A stretch of DNA of 7,702 nucleotides from Pseudomonadota bacterium (GTDB lineage: Bacteria; Pseudomonadota; Alphaproteobacteria; Rhodospirillales; Magnetospirillaceae). The translations under genes and the position numbers were made by a program. Below are positions 6,485 through 7,702 of the stretch, one piece after another (the first letter of the stretch is position 1; each line of letters begins with the position of its first letter). The notes beneath the pieces are model-generated. The model did no database searches. It worked only from the letters and a program-made list of their open reading frames with translations, and was not told the origin of the DNA. The DNA lies in contig JAFAAW010000007.1 in the NCBI GenBank assembly GCA_023426365.1, positions 1 to 7,702 on the forward strand, given 5' to 3'.

Positions 6485-6572
6485 TAAAGCGGTAACTCTT
6501 CGCCTCTTACTCCCGGCAGGAATTTGCCGTATTATCCCCGTCCGGTCCACAGGGAAAACGTGGTCAAGCGGG
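6485..6572. promoter_or_regulatory. Divergent promoter region between the PYP-like gene and the STAS-cheY-cheA operon
   Basis: This 88-base spacer must carry start signals for both directions. A rightward -10-like TATTAT lies at 6530-6535 and a leftward GATAAT (5/6) on the minus strand at 6536-6531; they are the same AT element read both ways. Neither has a good -35. The inverted repeat CGGCA-N6-TGCCG (6514-6529) abuts the -10 and could be an operator shared by both genes. Confidence 0.35.
6514..6529. repeat. Inverted repeat CGGCA-N6-TGCCG
   Basis: Perfect 5-bp arms around GGAATT, itself partly symmetrical at its centre. It immediately precedes the TATTAT element in the divergent spacer, a suitable place for a regulator controlling both the PYP-like gene and the chemotaxis operon. 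The arms are short, so chance occurrence is possible. Confidence 0.3.
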
Positions 6573-6884
6573 ATGGAGCTGAAGGAAAATAACGGCAGAC
6601 TGGAAGTGGAATTGCCCGTGGCGGTCGATCTTGCCGCCGCCGGGGAGTTGCGCGACCTGCTGCTCGACGCATTGGCGAAAGACACCGCCACCGATCTGGT
6701 GCTCAAGGGCGCCGGGGTGGAACGCATCGCCACCGCCGCCATCCAGGTGATCCTGGCCGGCATGCCGGCTTTCCGCACCGCGGCCCGCCGGCTCGAGATC
6801 GAGAACGCTTCACAGGCCCTGGCGGCATCGTTCCGCCAATTGGGCCTGGCCGAGGATTTCGACAACCTTAATGTGTTCGCCTGA
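6573..6884 (+). CDS. STAS-domain protein (anti-sigma-antagonist-like), first gene of chemotaxis operon
   Basis: A 103-residue single-domain cytoplasmic protein with the length and strand-helix pattern of STAS proteins such as SpoIIAA: an N-terminal strand pair (MELKENNGRLEVELP), AAAGELRDLLLDAL, a central strand TDLVLKGAGVERIATAAIQVIL, then FRTAARRLEIENASQALAASFRQLGLAEDF. At the usual Asp-Ser-Ser-Gly phosphorylation site it reads A-T-A-A with T54, so Asp is missing and Ser is replaced by Thr. Control by a classical serine kinase is therefore doubtful. ATG 6573 is chosen because the domain starts there; upstream residues in the same frame overlap the divergent gene and look non-coding. The ribosome site is poor (AGGGAA at 6551-6556 is 16 bases away). 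cheY follows after 14 bases, so the two are very probably co-transcribed. Small STAS proteins are found ahead of cheY-cheA in several alphaproteobacterial operons as I recall; their exact role is unclear. Confidence 0.8.
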   Translation: MELKENNGRLEVELPVAVDLAAAGELRDLLLDALAKDTATDLVLKGAGVERIATAAIQVILAGMPAFRTAARRLEIENASQALAASFRQLGLAEDFDNLNVFA

Positions 6885-6885
6885 C

Positions 6886-6890
6886 AGGGG
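6886..6890 (+). promoter_or_regulatory. Ribosome binding site of cheY
   Basis: AGGGG eight bases before the ATG at 6899, inside the 14-base gap after the STAS gene stop. It fixes the cheY start. Confidence 0.6.
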
Positions 6891-6898
6891 ATTAAGTA

Positions 6899-7264
6899 AT
6901 GGGTAAGAGCGTTCTCGCCGTCGATGATTCCAAGACCATGCGCGACATGGTGTCGTTCACGCTGCGCGGCGCCGGCTATACCGTGCTCGAGGCCGAGCAT
7001 GGCGTGGCCGCCCTCAAGGTGCTGCAAAGCCAGAAGGTCGATGTGATCATCACCGACGTCAACATGCCCGAGATGGATGGCATCACCTTGACCCGGCGCA
7101 TCCGTGCGCTGCCGACCCAGGTGGGCACCCCCATCCTGATCCTCACCACCGAAAGCGACCAGTCCAAGAAGGACGAAGGCCGCGCCGCCGGCGCCACCGG
7201 CTGGATCGTCAAGCCGTTCAGCCCGGACAAGCTGTTGCAGATCGTCGCCAAGGTTTGCCCGTAA
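6899..7264 (+). CDS. cheY: Chemotaxis response regulator CheY
   Basis: A 121-residue stand-alone receiver domain. It has the acidic pair D9-D10, the phospho-acceptor D53 in ITDVNMPEMDG, the switch Thr T83 in ILTTES, and K105 in IVKPF. The SKTMR stretch after the acidic pair is typical of chemotaxis CheY rather than DNA-binding regulators, and there is no output domain. The position of the aromatic switch Tyr106 of E. coli CheY is W102 here, which is common in this group. It should take phosphate from the CheA encoded next and act on the flagellar motor, or serve as a phosphate sink. It follows the STAS gene by 14 bases and precedes cheA by 37, indicating one operon. Confidence 0.93.
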   Translation: MGKSVLAVDDSKTMRDMVSFTLRGAGYTVLEAEHGVAALKVLQSQKVDVIITDVNMPEMDGITLTRRIRALPTQVGTPILILTTESDQSKKDEGRAAGATGWIVKPFSPDKLLQIVAKVCP

Positions 7265-7301
7265 CACCCACGGGCAGCCGACAAGCGGGAGAAAGCCGAG
7301 C

Positions 7302-7702
7302 ATGAGCGAGGACCAGGGCTACGACCTGTCGCAGTTCAAGGCCACCTATTTCGAGGAATGCGCCGAGCTGCTGGCCAATGCGGAGGAGACGCTGAGCCGT
7401 CTGCTGGACGGCGGCGGCACGGTCGAGGATCTGAACGCGGTGTTCCGGTGCGTCCACTCCATCAAGGGGGGCGCCGGCGCGTTCGCCTTCGACGACCTAG
7501 TCCATTTCGCCCATGTGTTCGAAACCGCCATGGACGCGCTGCGCTCCGGGCGGGCCGAACTGTCGCACCACGTGGCTGAATTGCTGGTGCGCGGCAACGA
7601 CGTGCTGGGCGATTTCGTGCGCGCGGCCCAGGAAGGCGTGGCCCTGCCGGCCGATCACGGCGCCGACCTGCTGGCGCAACTGGCCTCGATCACCCAGGGC
7701 GG
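7302..7702 (+). CDS. cheA: Chemotaxis histidine kinase CheA, N-terminal part (runs off right edge)
   Basis: The 133 visible codons encode the Hpt (P1) phosphotransfer domain of CheA. The protein begins MSEDQGYDLSQFKATYFEE and has the phosphorylated His H52 in CVHSIKGGAGAFAF, followed by FAHVFETAMDALR, a helix pattern diagnostic of CheA P1 domains. The start ATG 7302 has GGGAG at 7287-7291, 10 bases upstream. CheA would take signals from receptor arrays, including the soluble receptor encoded at 4556-6007, and phosphorylate CheY. The P2-P5 domains lie beyond the window, so a hybrid form cannot be excluded. Confidence 0.92.
   Translation, partial: MSEDQGYDLSQFKATYFEECAELLANAEETLSRLLDGGGTVEDLNAVFRCVHSIKGGAGAFAFDDLVHFAHVFETAMDALRSGRAELSHHVAELLVRGNDVLGDFVRAAQEGVALPADHGADLLAQLASITQG

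Noticed and set aside
6514..6528. Possible sigma-54 -24/-12 promoter (GG and GC doublets in CGGCAGGAATTTGCC)
   Set aside because: The two doublets are nine bases apart rather than the required ten, and the leading T of TGGCA is C. Loss of one base usually abolishes function.
6447..6572. Upstream start (ATG 6447) for the STAS protein
   Set aside because: The extra 42 residues overlap the divergent PYP-like gene and do not resemble the STAS fold, which starts at MELKENN.
6899..7264. CheY as the partner response regulator of the 738-residue kinase
   Set aside because: It lies in a separate operon with cheA, 2.5 kb away and beyond two genes, and has the features of a chemotaxis CheY. Pairing with CheA is far more likely.
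6485..7303. Upstream extension of the PYP-like frame to 413 codons
   Set aside because: It would overlap the STAS and cheY genes on the other strand, and PYP homology begins only at Met 13 of the short form.

Overview
The window is GC-rich, densely coding bacterial DNA. Protein content and base composition suggest a motile alphaproteobacterium of the Rhodospirillales, with a Magnetospirillum-like relative as my best guess. That guess rests on overall resemblance only, because there is no rRNA or other marker. No mobile element, tRNA, rRNA or CRISPR array was seen.

Left part (1-2146): the first 300 codons of the glutamate synthase large subunit gene (gltB) run leftward off the window edge. 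A 281-base divergent spacer with two short hairpins separates it from a rightward gene for a membrane-anchored periplasmic substrate-binding protein of the ABC_sub_bind family. One base after that gene's stop, a 738-residue membrane histidine kinase begins (dCache, HAMP, PAS, HisKA, HATPase). No ABC permease, ABC ATPase or dedicated response regulator lies beside this pair, so the binding protein may be a co-sensor for the kinase rather than a transporter part.

Middle (4365-6007): a 191-base spacer holds a clear promoter-like element and two palindromes. One is a TTGAC-N4-GTCAA site of the CRP/FNR type. The other is an AT-rich 17-bp palindrome lying between the predicted -35 and -10. The spacer precedes a soluble methyl-accepting chemotaxis protein whose N-terminal domain aligns with the globin-coupled sensor HemAT but has Leu where the haem-ligating proximal His should be.

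Right part (6008-7702): a small leftward gene encodes a protein nearly colinear with photoactive yellow protein (PYP). It keeps the Tyr42 and Glu46 positions but has Trp at the chromophore-binding Cys69 position. It diverges over 88 bases from an apparent operon of a STAS-domain protein, a CheY response regulator and CheA, which runs off the right edge. This looks like the start of a chemotaxis operon with accessory sensors nearby.

The most unusual theme is that two well-known cofactor-binding sensor folds, globin and PYP, sit next to each other beside a chemotaxis operon and both appear to have lost the cofactor-binding residue.
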